64,000 nt of DNA, taken from the NCBI GenBank assembly GCA_017631875.1, contig JAGBSL010000020.1, forward strand, positions 60,796 through 124,795, read 5' to 3'. This document shows, one piece after another, positions 16,810 to 25,701 of this stretch. The notes beneath the pieces are model-generated. The model had not been told where the DNA came from. It saw only the letters and a program-made list of their open reading frames with translations, and searched no databases. Numbering within the stretch: the stretch's first letter is position 1; every line of letters begins with the position of its first letter. Position numbers and translations under genes: made by a program. Source of the DNA: Bacteroidales bacterium. Its GTDB lineage: Bacteria; Bacteroidota; Bacteroidia; Bacteroidales; UBA932.

Positions 16810-16817
16810 TACATTTG
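16810..16817 (+). promoter_or_regulatory. -7 box of the ECF sigma-SusC operon
   Basis: TACATTTG matches TAnnTTTG. No TTTG element stands at the normal -33 position, so activation by a regulator bound at 16749-16781 is plausible. The start codon of the sigma gene is 27 bases downstream. Confidence 0.6.
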
Positions 16818-16844
16818 CGGATGTAAACTGATAACCATACCGCA

Positions 16845-17372
16845 TTGGACACTGACCACAGAACCCTGACATCTCGTCAGAACGAGATTGTCGCTAAGGC
16901 GTATCGTACGATGTACGGTGCTGTCTGCGGTTATGTGGCGAAGCGTATCAGTTCTTCGTCCGATGTGGAGGATATTGTGCAGGATACGTTCGAGTGTCTT
17001 CTGGCTCCGGGCCGAATCTTTTCGGAGCAGACAATCAGCAGATTTATTTATTCGGTGGCTCATGGCCTTGTCGTAAACTGGTACAGGCGACATGCCTGCA
17101 GTATCAGGGCGCAGGAATATTTCTTTGCGCACTCTCCTGTGTCGGCAGAAGATGCGGATGTCAAGGTGCAGGTGGCAGATGTCATGAGGGTAGAGGCCCA
17201 GGTGCTTCTGTCGGTGGGAAACACAGGAAGAACTGCGTACATGATGTCGGTGCATCAGGGGGAAAGCGCGAAGGAGATCGCGCGTCGTCTTGAATTGAGC
17301 GAAAGGACAGTGGAAAACCACATTTTCAGGACGAGGGCCAAGGTCAGGATGGCGCTGAAAAAAGCGTTGTAG
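16845..17372 (+). CDS. ECF-type RNA polymerase sigma factor
   Basis: The 175-residue product has sigma region 2 (about 15-85; SDVEDIVQDTFECLL and SVAHGLVVNWYRRHA) and region 4 (about 120-172), with the helix-turn-helix ESAKEIARRLELSERTVENHIFRTR. Translation is taken from a TTG codon at 16845, since no ATG precedes the conserved part in frame; an error in start choice is possible. It sits between GH97 and susC, 41 bases before the latter, so it probably controls or is co-transcribed with PUL A. No anti-sigma (FecR-type) gene lies beside it and the SusC receptor lacks an obvious N-terminal STN signalling domain, so the usual trans-envelope signalling chain seems absent. How its activity is held in check is unknown. 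Confidence 0.85.
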   Translation: MDTDHRTLTSRQNEIVAKAYRTMYGAVCGYVAKRISSSSDVEDIVQDTFECLLAPGRIFSEQTISRFIYSVAHGLVVNWYRRHACSIRAQEYFFAHSPVSAEDADVKVQVADVMRVEAQVLLSVGNTGRTAYMMSVHQGESAKEIARRLELSERTVENHIFRTRAKVRMALKKAL

Positions 17373-17413
17373 GGTGAAATAGTACTAACACTATTAATAA
17401 AAACTATTAACTT

Positions 17414-20400
17414 ATGAGATTATCATCAATTCTTAGAAAAACCTTGCAGGTAATGCTCATCCCAGCACTTCTGAGTTGGGGAGGGCAGGCTTATGCACAG
17501 CAGCAGCTCTCCGGCAAGGTGGTCGATAACGCAGGTGAGCCTGTAATCGGCGCTATGGTAATTGTCGACGGTGCTTCAACAGGTGCCCAGACAGATCTTG
17601 ACGGTAACTTCACTCTTAAAGTGGCGGAAGGTACGCAGGTAACAGTATCTTTAATGGGCTACAAGGATGCGAAGACCGCAATGAGAAATGGTATCATCAT
17701 TACTCTCGAGGAAGATACTACTCTTCTTGATGAGGTTGTGGTGGTAGGTTACGGTGTCCAGAAGAAGGAGACTCTTTCTGGAGCTATTGCCGTAGCAAAC
17801 GAAAAGATGCTGAAGGAGAAAGGTTCTCTTTCCAGCCCGCTTCAGGCACTTCAGGGACAGGTTCCGGGTGTGATCATCACTCGTGGATCTTCTGCTCCTG
17901 GTGACGAGGGTTGGTCAATGAGCCTGCGTGGTGCATCATCAAAGAACAACGTTGAGCCTCTTGTCATCATCGACGGAGTGGCTTACGAAAGCATCAACGA
18001 GATGCGCCTTCTCAACCCTTCAGACATTCAGTCTATGTCTTTCCTTAAGGACGGTGCTGCAGCCATCTATGGTTCACGTGCAGCCGGTGGTGTGGTTCTC
18101 ATCACAACAAAGGCTGGAGCAAAGGGTAAGGCAAAGGTTGAGTATTCAGGTTCTGTCAGCATGAAGACAGTAGGTCTTATGCCAGAGCTTATGGACATTG
18201 ACCAGTGGTCTCAGGCCGTTATGACAGCTCTTGAGAACGACAACAATACCAACCATACCTGGTATAACTACGCAAAACTCGCGCAGCAGTACAAGGGAAT
18301 GTACATCGATCTCACTCAGACAGCAAATCCTTACGGAACAACAGCTTTCACCGACGTGTCTGATTTCGTTTTCGATGATAAGGTGAATTGGCTCAACAGC
18401 CTCTTCGACGAGTCATGGTCGACAAACCACAATCTGAGCATTTCCGGTGGATCTGAGAAAATAGCTTATCGTGTTTCAGCGGGTTACCTCTATGATGGTT
18501 CTCCACTTGTTTACGGAAATAACAACAACCAGCGTTTCAACCTTAGAGTAAACAACACATTCCAGATTACAGACTGGCTCTCTCTCGAGTCAATGATTTC
18601 ATATAACCGCCAGGAGCAGGTCGCTCCGACGAATATCGGTGGAATGCTGACAGTAAACATGCCTATGCCGGGTCTTCCGATGTTCACTCAGGACGGAAAG
18701 GCTTATGGTTGGGGTACATGGGCTTCTCCGGCTGCTCTTGCAGAGTTCGGTGGTGACAACAAGCTTTCAGTTTCTGCAATCAACATCAGCGAGACTTTCA
18801 AGGCTAAGATCACAAAGTGGTTGGATTTCAACATCAATCTCGGTTATAATACATCTACAGCAGAGCGTAATACTGTTTCTAAGTCGATTGATTTCTATAA
18901 CTACGCAGGAACAAAGAAGGTCCTCACTAAGCCGACCCCTGCTGAGACTTACTATTCTCAGACAGCAAGCTCTACTGACTTTTATTCAGTATCAGGTTAC
19001 CTCAATGGTCACCATTCTTTCAATGACGCTCACAACCTCAACGTTACCCTCGGAGGTCAGTATGAGTTCAAGGACTATACTTACTTCGGCGTGAAGGCTG
19101 AGGATATCCAGGAAAATCTTGAGATTGTAAACGGTTCTGGTGAGATCACTCTCGTGAGCCCTAACAAGTATCAGTGGGCGATCGCATCAATGTTCGCAAG
19201 AGCAAACTATGACTACAAGGAGAAGTATCTCGTTGAACTCAATGCTCGTTACGACGGTTCTTCGAAATTCCAGCCAGAGAACAGATGGGCGTTCTTCTGG
19301 GGCGGCTCGCTCGCATGGCGTATCGCTGAGGAAGGTTTCCTCGATGACGCAGAGTGGCTTGATGAACTCAAGCTCCGTGCTTCTTACGGTGAGGTAGGTA
19401 ACCAGAGCGGTATCGACAACTACGACGGTGTCCTCCTTTACAACCCATCTGCATCTTCAGGTGCACTCGTAGGCTCAGGCCTCCTCTCACAGATCACAAC
19501 AAACGGTAAGCTCGTTTCCCTCACACGTCAGTGGGAGCGCATCGAGAACTACAATGTCGGTCTCGACTTCGGTCTCTTTGGAAATCGCCTTACCGGTACT
19601 GTAGAAGGCTTCATGAAGCATAATGACAACATGCTCGTAGGTATCAGCTATCCTTCACTTATCGGTGATTCAGCTCCTTCAACCAACAATGGTGTGTTCA
19701 GAGCATGGGGTTATGAGGGTATGATCCAGTGGAGAGACAATATCGGTGACTTCTCATACAGCCTCGGTGGAACTTTCACATTCGCACGCAACAAGCTTGT
19801 TGATCTTGGTGGTGATGCTGCGATCACAGCTGGTTCTTATGTAAGCAACCGCGAGGGTTATCCTCTCAACTCTATCTTCGGTCTCCGTTACGGCGGAAAG
19901 ATCCAGACAGAGGAGCAGCTCAGCGCCTATGTGGAGAAGTATTATCCAAACAACACCATCAACATGCCGACTGAGCTTCGTCTTGGCGACAACATGTTCG
20001 TGGATGAGAACGGTGACGGCAAGCTTACTGAGCTTGATTACGTATTCCTCGGATCAGATACTCCAGAAATCCAGTATTCATTCAATGCAGGCGTTGCCTG
20101 GAAGGGCCTCGACTTCTCTGTAGTATTCCAGGGTGCAGCAAACCGTACAGTGTTCAACGGCGTCAACAACTGGACAGTTCCTATGCGCGCTCTCTACACC
20201 AACACTACAAATCACACTGTAGGCAAGACATGGAGCAAGAGCACACCGGATGCACACTATCCTACCTATACAAATAAGAGTAACATCAACAACTATAACT
20301 ACCAGGCATCAACTTGGTCTGTATCTGACGGAGCATACATCAGACTTAAGAATGTATCTCTCGGATATACTCTTCCTGACAAGCTCTTCAAGGCAGACAG

Positions 20401-20560
20401 CGGCGTTTCAGGATGCCGTCTGTACTTCACAGGAACAGACCTTTGGGAGTACTCAAAGATTCTTGACGGATGGGATCCGGAGGCTAAGAGCAACCCTGGC
20501 ACAACTTCACGTTACCCATTCCTCAGATCATTCACATTCGGTGTTAACCTTACATTCTAA
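17414..20560 (+). CDS. SusC/RagA-type TonB-dependent glycan importer
   Basis: The 1048-residue receptor has a signal peptide (cut near AYAQQ, about residue 29), a CarboxypepD_reg-like domain (about 32-110; GEPVIGAMVIVDG...), the SusC signature LLDEVVVVGYGVQKKE (about 112-127), a plug (about 127-240; LQGQVPGVIITRG, IRxNP-type DIQSMSFLKDGAAAIYGSRAAGG), and a barrel of about 800 residues ending in GVNLTF with terminal Phe. It pairs with the SusD lipoprotein encoded 6 bases downstream to bind and import oligosaccharides in a TonB-dependent way. It lies second in a rightward operon after the ECF sigma gene. Length and domain order are standard. The ligand should be the PUL A polymer, probably an acidic oligosaccharide. 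Confidence 0.97.
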   Translation: MRLSSILRKTLQVMLIPALLSWGGQAYAQQQLSGKVVDNAGEPVIGAMVIVDGASTGAQTDLDGNFTLKVAEGTQVTVSLMGYKDAKTAMRNGIIITLEEDTTLLDEVVVVGYGVQKKETLSGAIAVANEKMLKEKGSLSSPLQALQGQVPGVIITRGSSAPGDEGWSMSLRGASSKNNVEPLVIIDGVAYESINEMRLLNPSDIQSMSFLKDGAAAIYGSRAAGGVVLITTKAGAKGKAKVEYSGSVSMKTVGLMPELMDIDQWSQAVMTALENDNNTNHTWYNYAKLAQQYKGMYIDLTQTANPYGTTAFTDVSDFVFDDKVNWLNSLFDESWSTNHNLSISGGSEKIAYRVSAGYLYDGSPLVYGNNNNQRFNLRVNNTFQITDWLSLESMISYNRQEQVAPTNIGGMLTVNMPMPGLPMFTQDGKAYGWGTWASPAALAEFGGDNKLSVSAINISETFKAKITKWLDFNINLGYNTSTAERNTVSKSIDFYNYAGTKKVLTKPTPAETYYSQTASSTDFYSVSGYLNGHHSFNDAHNLNVTLGGQYEFKDYTYFGVKAEDIQENLEIVNGSGEITLVSPNKYQWAIASMFARANYDYKEKYLVELNARYDGSSKFQPENRWAFFWGGSLAWRIAEEGFLDDAEWLDELKLRASYGEVGNQSGIDNYDGVLLYNPSASSGALVGSGLLSQITTNGKLVSLTRQWERIENYNVGLDFGLFGNRLTGTVEGFMKHNDNMLVGISYPSLIGDSAPSTNNGVFRAWGYEGMIQWRDNIGDFSYSLGGTFTFARNKLVDLGGDAAITAGSYVSNREGYPLNSIFGLRYGGKIQTEEQLSAYVEKYYPNNTINMPTELRLGDNMFVDENGDGKLTELDYVFLGSDTPEIQYSFNAGVAWKGLDFSVVFQGAANRTVFNGVNNWTVPMRALYTNTTNHTVGKTWSKSTPDAHYPTYTNKSNINNYNYQASTWSVSDGAYIRLKNVSLGYTLPDKLFKADSGVSGCRLYFTGTDLWEYSKILDGWDPEAKSNPGTTSRYPFLRSFTFGVNLTF

Positions 20561-20566
20561 TCAGCC

Positions 20567-22264
20567 ATGAGAAAAGTAATTAAAAATACAATAATCGCTT
20601 TGGGAGCGGCCATCATGGCAGTTTCATGTATGGACCTCAATCCTAAGTCGCAGATGGCGGATGACCACGTATGGACAAAAGCCGCCAACTATGCTCTCTT
20701 TGCCAATCAGTTCTATGGATGGACAAGAGATTTTCAGAGTTCAGGTGTGTCGGACGGCCCTCATTCAGATTTCCGTTCAGACCTTCTGGTAGGAACAGGT
20801 GAAAACCTTTTCAACAAGGGAACCAACACTATCCCTACTTCAGACGGAAACTACAGCGGCAACTACAAGAAGATCTACTATACTAATCTTCTGCTTAAGA
20901 ATGCCGAGTCATTCTCTGACAAGGCTGCTATCGCAACCCCTATGGGAGAAGCATATTTCTTCAGAGCATACTGCTATTTTGACCTGGTACAGCTCTTTGG
21001 AGATGTCATTTACGTGACAGAGCCGGTTGATCTTGATAATGAGAAGCTCTATGGCAAGCGTGACAACCGTCTTGAAGTAATCAAGGCTTGCGTAAATGAC
21101 CTCAAGAATGCTGTGGAACTTCTTCCTGAAACACCTGCCGAGTACGGACGTCTCTGCAAGTCTGCTGCAAACGCATTTCTTTCAAGAGTAGCTCTTTATG
21201 AGGGAACTTGGCAGAAGTATCACAATAAGAACACAGCTGAAGCTGAATTGTTGTTTGATGAGGCTGTAAAGGCTGCTGAGAAAGTGATGGCTGATTCACA
21301 GTTCTCACTCTTCTATAGCGAGGCACTTGGCGGACGCGATAGCTATCGTTACATGTTCGTTCTTGAGAATGTCGCATGCAACCCGGCTGGTCTTACTAAA
21401 TCAGACAACAAGGAGTATATCCTTGCAAGATGTCATGACGAGGTGCTTAAGCCTATCGGCCTTAACATCACACATGCTACAGCATCAGCTTTCTATCCGA
21501 CACGTAAGCTTGCTACGATGTATCGTTGCCAGGACGGTCTCCCTATTGAGAAGTCATCTCAGTTCAAGGGCTTCAACTCTGTGACATCTGAGTTCGACAA
21601 CAGAGACAACCGTATGAATGCAACCCTGCTTAAGCACGGCCAGAAGTATTGGAACAATGACGGTAAGTGGCGTACAGCATGGGATGATACTGATGAGGCT
21701 CTTGTTGCTTCAGTATTCGGTAACACTGGTTACGCTACATATAAGTGGGCTACTGAGCGTCAGGTAGCAGATGCGAGCGAGGGATACGATTTCCCTGTAA
21801 TCCGTCTTGCTGAGGTTTATCTCAACTATGCTGAGGCTATATATGAGCTCAATGGATCTATCACAAACGAGCAGCTCGATGCTTCCCTTAACCTTGTACG
21901 TAAGCGTTCGAACCCTGATATGGTGAAGCTTTCAAATGAGCTTGTAAATGCAAATGGTCTTGACATGCTTGAGGAGATCCGCGCAGAGCGTACAGTGGAA
22001 CTCTTCCACGAGGGATTCCGTATCGATGACCTCAAGAGATGGAAGACTGCCGAGATCGAGATGCCAGGAAACCGCGTAGGTGTCCTTTGGAAGGGTACTC
22101 AGTTTGAGACCTCATGGGCAAATCAGTCAAATCCTCTTGATGAGAACGGATGCATAATCAAGTATGATGGATGCGTATGGGCGGAGAAGAACTATCTCTA
22201 TCCTCTTCCATCAAACGAGTGCCAGCTCAATCCACAGCTCGGTCAGAACAAGGGTTGGGAATAA
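20567..22264 (+). CDS. SusD/RagB-family surface glycan-binding lipoprotein
   Basis: The 565-residue lipoprotein (Cys21 in MAVSC) has the SusD plan: an N-terminal segment DLNPKSQMADDHVWTKAANYALFANQFY, TPR-like helices (AYFFRAYCYFDLVQLFGDV; RLCKSAANAFLSRVALYEG) and the C-terminal RagB/SusD signature (PVIRLAEVYLNYAEAIYELNG; EEIRAERTVELFHEGFRIDDLKRW). It caps the SusC channel on the cell surface and delivers oligosaccharide. It begins 6 bases after susC. The binding residues cannot be chosen without a structure. Confidence 0.97.
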   Translation: MRKVIKNTIIALGAAIMAVSCMDLNPKSQMADDHVWTKAANYALFANQFYGWTRDFQSSGVSDGPHSDFRSDLLVGTGENLFNKGTNTIPTSDGNYSGNYKKIYYTNLLLKNAESFSDKAAIATPMGEAYFFRAYCYFDLVQLFGDVIYVTEPVDLDNEKLYGKRDNRLEVIKACVNDLKNAVELLPETPAEYGRLCKSAANAFLSRVALYEGTWQKYHNKNTAEAELLFDEAVKAAEKVMADSQFSLFYSEALGGRDSYRYMFVLENVACNPAGLTKSDNKEYILARCHDEVLKPIGLNITHATASAFYPTRKLATMYRCQDGLPIEKSSQFKGFNSVTSEFDNRDNRMNATLLKHGQKYWNNDGKWRTAWDDTDEALVASVFGNTGYATYKWATERQVADASEGYDFPVIRLAEVYLNYAEAIYELNGSITNEQLDASLNLVRKRSNPDMVKLSNELVNANGLDMLEEIRAERTVELFHEGFRIDDLKRWKTAEIEMPGNRVGVLWKGTQFETSWANQSNPLDENGCIIKYDGCVWAEKNYLYPLPSNECQLNPQLGQNKGWE

Positions 22265-22285
22265 TATTCAAAAACAGGAATCAAT

Positions 22286-23878
22286 ATGAAAAGTATAAAA
22301 AGATATTTGCCTTTAGCCGCTCTTGCGCTTATGTTCGGCTTCGCGTCATGCGAGGAGGAGTCATATGTGCTTGACTCGGCGAGCCTTATGTATTCGATCC
22401 AGATCGATATGGCAAATGAGGACAAGGCTAAGATATATGTGGATGAGACTGAGTCTCAGACTCTTCCTCTTCTTGTGGGAGAAAGCATCCAGCTCGGATT
22501 CACATCGGATCCTGCCGATCTTTCTACCCTTACCTATCCGGATGTGGTATGGAGCTCAAGCGACGAGTCTGTCGTAGTTGTTGACGAGACAGGTAAAATT
22601 ACAGCAAAGGCTGCCGGTATTGCAGTCGTGACAGTAAACCCTTCTACAGTCAACCTTCCTGCAACAGCTTCCATCAAGGTTACAGTAGTATCAGAAGTTA
22701 CAAAGGTAACAGCTATCGAGATTACCGACGACAGCGATCACGTGAGCGAGTTCAGTCCGCTTCCTTCATGTTACATCGGCGAGTCGATGACTCTCATCGC
22801 AACTGTAACCCCTGCAGAGGCTACATACAAGACAGTCCTCTGGTCTTCAAAGGATGAGTCTGTTGCGGTAATCGATCCTATCACAGGTGTCGTTACAGGT
22901 GTTGCTCAGGGTGAAGTGAAGATGGTGGCAACTGCTCTTGACGCAGATAAGGTTTCTGCTGAGTATGCCATCTACATCGATAAGGTGATCACTCCAGAGG
23001 GAATCAAGATCAACAATGCTCCTGCAGCAAATGATGTGTTCTCTGTCGGCGACGGCTATTTCCAGATCGACTTCGAGACATATCCGGCAGTTTCTACCAA
23101 GTCTCAGCTTACATGGACATCAAGTGATCCGGCTGTGGCAACAGTAGATGCCAAGGGTAAGGTTACATTCAATATGTACGGTGAGGTTGACATTACAGTC
23201 ACTGTCCCAGAGTCTGAGAACACTCCTGAGGGATTTGTGAAGACCCAGACAATGAAGTTCGTCATCCCTGCCGGATTCTACCGTGAGCACTTCGCTGATC
23301 AGAACCTTATCAGCTGGAACATGGCGACCGCGGGCGGTACACAGGAATGGAGAGCGGAGCCTCAGACTCATATCTTCTTCACTCCTAACAAGGCGAGTGC
23401 AAACACTCTCCGTGGTGACCTCAAGCGTACAGCTCCTACTTATATCACTAGAAACTATCCTATCCTTTGCTTCCGCATCGATGACGTGAACGATCTCGGA
23501 TATGCCCGTAACCTCACATTCGATACAAGCGGAAATACTGAGGATGGAACCAAGTTCTCTGGCGGTATCGGTTCGAACAACAACAAGTGGAAGAAGAAGT
23601 ATAAGTGTTCAGACGGTTCTGCAATCCTTGTCTACGACCTTGCAACTCAGGGCTTCGGTAAGTCAGACGGAACCAACCTGCTTCCAGAAGGAACAGTAGG
23701 TACATTCTCTACATTCCAGCTCAAGTATGCTGATATCAGATTCTCTGACAAGTCTGACTTCCCAGAAGATCCGGGCGTACACTACAGAATGTTCTGGTTC
23801 CATACATTCCAGAGCGAGGATGCACTCAACGCTTATCTTAACGAGTGGTCAACCGAGACAGGAATTACATTCGAATAA
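22286..23878 (+). CDS. Surface lipoprotein with three Big_2-type Ig domains and a DUF4979-like domain
   Basis: The 530-residue product is a lipoprotein (Cys22 in GFASC) followed directly by EEE, an acidic run typical of surface export in Bacteroidota. Three bacterial Ig-like repeats follow (about 40-130, 140-232, 240-330), each with a WSSxDESVxVxD-type core and a GxVTxxAxG turn. The last 190 residues form a domain whose end (ILCFRIDD, GSAILVYDL, WFHTFQSEDALNAYLNEWS) recurs in the next large gene, which marks it as DUF4979-like. Position after susCD suggests a SusE/F-type glycan-binding protein, with the Ig domains as a spacer. No catalytic motif is seen. Confidence 0.85.
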   Translation: MKSIKRYLPLAALALMFGFASCEEESYVLDSASLMYSIQIDMANEDKAKIYVDETESQTLPLLVGESIQLGFTSDPADLSTLTYPDVVWSSSDESVVVVDETGKITAKAAGIAVVTVNPSTVNLPATASIKVTVVSEVTKVTAIEITDDSDHVSEFSPLPSCYIGESMTLIATVTPAEATYKTVLWSSKDESVAVIDPITGVVTGVAQGEVKMVATALDADKVSAEYAIYIDKVITPEGIKINNAPAANDVFSVGDGYFQIDFETYPAVSTKSQLTWTSSDPAVATVDAKGKVTFNMYGEVDITVTVPESENTPEGFVKTQTMKFVIPAGFYREHFADQNLISWNMATAGGTQEWRAEPQTHIFFTPNKASANTLRGDLKRTAPTYITRNYPILCFRIDDVNDLGYARNLTFDTSGNTEDGTKFSGGIGSNNNKWKKKYKCSDGSAILVYDLATQGFGKSDGTNLLPEGTVGTFSTFQLKYADIRFSDKSDFPEDPGVHYRMFWFHTFQSEDALNAYLNEWSTETGITFE

Positions 23879-23888
23879 ATGTAAAGCA

Positions 23889-24026
23889 ATGAATTATAAT
23901 GCTTTAAAGTCAACAGCCGAGCCTCAATACGAGGCTCCGGCTGTTGCCGTTCTAAATATGCAGAACGAAGGAATCCTCTGCGCAAGTACGCAGGAGTATG
24001 ATGATGAGTTGGATTGGGTGTGGTAA
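23889..24026 (+). CDS. 45-residue peptide with EGILCAS motif
   Basis: A short frame from ATG 23889 to TAA 24026 encodes 45 residues beginning MNYNALKSTAEPQYEAP. It contains VLNMQNEGILCAS and ends DDELDWVW. It has no signal peptide. The pattern of an N-terminal YEAP, a hydrophobic-acidic middle, EG(I/V)LCAS and an acidic aromatic tail is one I recognise from many tiny genes next to susCD genes in Bacteroidota. It stands in the operon between the two DUF4979-like lipoprotein genes, 10 bases after one and 13 before the next. Function is unknown; a regulatory or modified peptide is possible. Confidence 0.65.
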   Translation: MNYNALKSTAEPQYEAPAVAVLNMQNEGILCASTQEYDDELDWVW

Positions 24027-24039
24027 AAAGGAGGTAGTT

Positions 24040-25701
24040 ATGAAGAAGATCCATTATATCATCGCCGCTGCGTTCCTTATGCTTGCAGCTTCCTGCGCAA
24101 AAGAGCAGATGCCTTCAGTGGAAGGTAATGAGACTGGTCTCGTCAAGAAGACATTCACAGCTGATTTTGCTGTCGAGACCAAGACATCCCTTGTTGATGG
24201 CAAGAAAGTGCATTGGACTGAGGGCGACCAGATCTCGGTCTTTGACAATGTCAATAACAAGAACAATGCATTTGCGTCAGCAAACATCAGCGGCGCAGGT
24301 GCTGATTTTACAGGATATACAGCCGATGGCGCTACGGAATATGTGGCACTTTATCCGTACAAGTTCGGTGCGTCATATGATGCAGCAAACAGAAAAGTCA
24401 CTGCAAATATACCATGCCGCCAGAAGGCAGTAAACGGCAGTTTTGATAACAATCTCAATATCGCACTTGCGGTATCTGACGGTTCGCATCTCTCATTCAA
24501 GAATGTCTGTGCCTTGCTGAAGGTTACGATTCCGGAAGGCGTGGAAAATGTGCGTTCGCTGTCATTTGTCACAGGTACGTATGTTTCAGGACGAGTGGAT
24601 ATCACTTTGAATGAGGATGGTACTTTTGCTGTAGCCGGCAATACAAGCCAGAACAATTCATTCAAGGAAGTCAATCTTGACAATGGAGGTGCAGCCATGA
24701 CCCCAGGCGACTACTACTTCGTCGTTATGCCGGGTACATATAACAAGATATATCTGAGCGTGACTACAATTGACAATGAGTTGTACACACGTTATTCTAA
24801 CTCTAAGCTTGACGTCAAGTCTAATGCGGTGATCAATCTGGGAACGGTTCCTGTTGACGGTTCAAAGAAGTTCAGGATTACTAATTTTGCTACTGCTCCG
24901 ATTTCTCTTGAGGATAACTGGACAATCGGATGGGAAATTGACGAGTCCTACGCAGGAAAGAACCTTACCTGGAGCAACAGAAATACAAACATCATTAGCA
25001 CAGCTCCGGCAACAGTGACCGGTGCAGGTACTACAGGAACGGCTGAAATCATTTTCAACAAACGTCCCGGTATCGCGATCCTGAATGCCACTTATGATGG
25101 TGTCACTTATCCGATTACCTTTGACGTGCGTCCGTGGTATCGTGATGAACCTTCAGACTGGACCCTTGCAACGACAGATGCGACAATGAGCGAAATCAAG
25201 ACAACAGAGCAAGGAGAGAAATATGTTGAGATTACATCAAATGCAAGCGGTCATGGCAACATCAAACGTTCAGGAAAGCCATGGTTCTCTCCGGAAATGG
25301 CGCCGATCGTTTGTATTAGGATAACCGATATCGCCGATGAGGGCTATTCGTCATCGATCAAGTTCGACTGTGCTAACTTCAAGTTCAACAACGTCAGCTT
25401 TGCTGGTGAAATCGGCAATGGAAACAGGAAGTTTGTTCATAAATACTCCCTTTCAGATGGATCGGTAGTGCTTGTTTATGACCTTTCTGCCCAGACGATG
25501 AAGGCCACTCCGATTCCGTCTGACTTCCTTGCTGACGGAAACGTTCAGTTCAAGATCTGTGATTTCAAGAAGGGAGGCACTGCAGCTCAGGGAACATACA
25601 AGTTCTTCTGGTTCCGCAGTTTCGGTTCTATGACGGATCTGGAGACTTACCTTGATGATTGGTCGACAGAAACAGGACTCACTTACGAAAAAGTTAAATA
25701 A
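24040..25701 (+). CDS. Fimbrillin-like and DUF4979-like surface lipoprotein
   Basis: ATG 24040 is chosen because AAGGAGGTAGTT, a clear Shine-Dalgarno sequence, precedes it; the longer frame from 23998 would overlap the small peptide gene. The 553-residue lipoprotein (Cys19 in LAASC) has a fimbrillin-like (Mfa_like-type) N-terminal part (about 30-280; KTSLVDGKKVHWTEGDQISVFD, YVALYPY), an Ig-like middle (about 285-365) and a C-terminal DUF4979-like domain (about 365-553; IVCIRITDIADEGY, GSVVLVYDLSAQT, FFWFRSFGSMTDLETYLDDWS). The C-terminal domain is shared with the protein at 22286-23878. It probably binds glycan on the surface beside SusCD. Confidence 0.83.
   Translation: MKKIHYIIAAAFLMLAASCAKEQMPSVEGNETGLVKKTFTADFAVETKTSLVDGKKVHWTEGDQISVFDNVNNKNNAFASANISGAGADFTGYTADGATEYVALYPYKFGASYDAANRKVTANIPCRQKAVNGSFDNNLNIALAVSDGSHLSFKNVCALLKVTIPEGVENVRSLSFVTGTYVSGRVDITLNEDGTFAVAGNTSQNNSFKEVNLDNGGAAMTPGDYYFVVMPGTYNKIYLSVTTIDNELYTRYSNSKLDVKSNAVINLGTVPVDGSKKFRITNFATAPISLEDNWTIGWEIDESYAGKNLTWSNRNTNIISTAPATVTGAGTTGTAEIIFNKRPGIAILNATYDGVTYPITFDVRPWYRDEPSDWTLATTDATMSEIKTTEQGEKYVEITSNASGHGNIKRSGKPWFSPEMAPIVCIRITDIADEGYSSSIKFDCANFKFNNVSFAGEIGNGNRKFVHKYSLSDGSVVLVYDLSAQTMKATPIPSDFLADGNVQFKICDFKKGGTAAQGTYKFFWFRSFGSMTDLETYLDDWSTETGLTYEKVK

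Noticed and set aside
22286..23878. Repeated Ig-like units considered as a phase-variable repeat tract
   Set aside because: The three units differ widely at the nucleotide level, so they are ordinary diverged domains.
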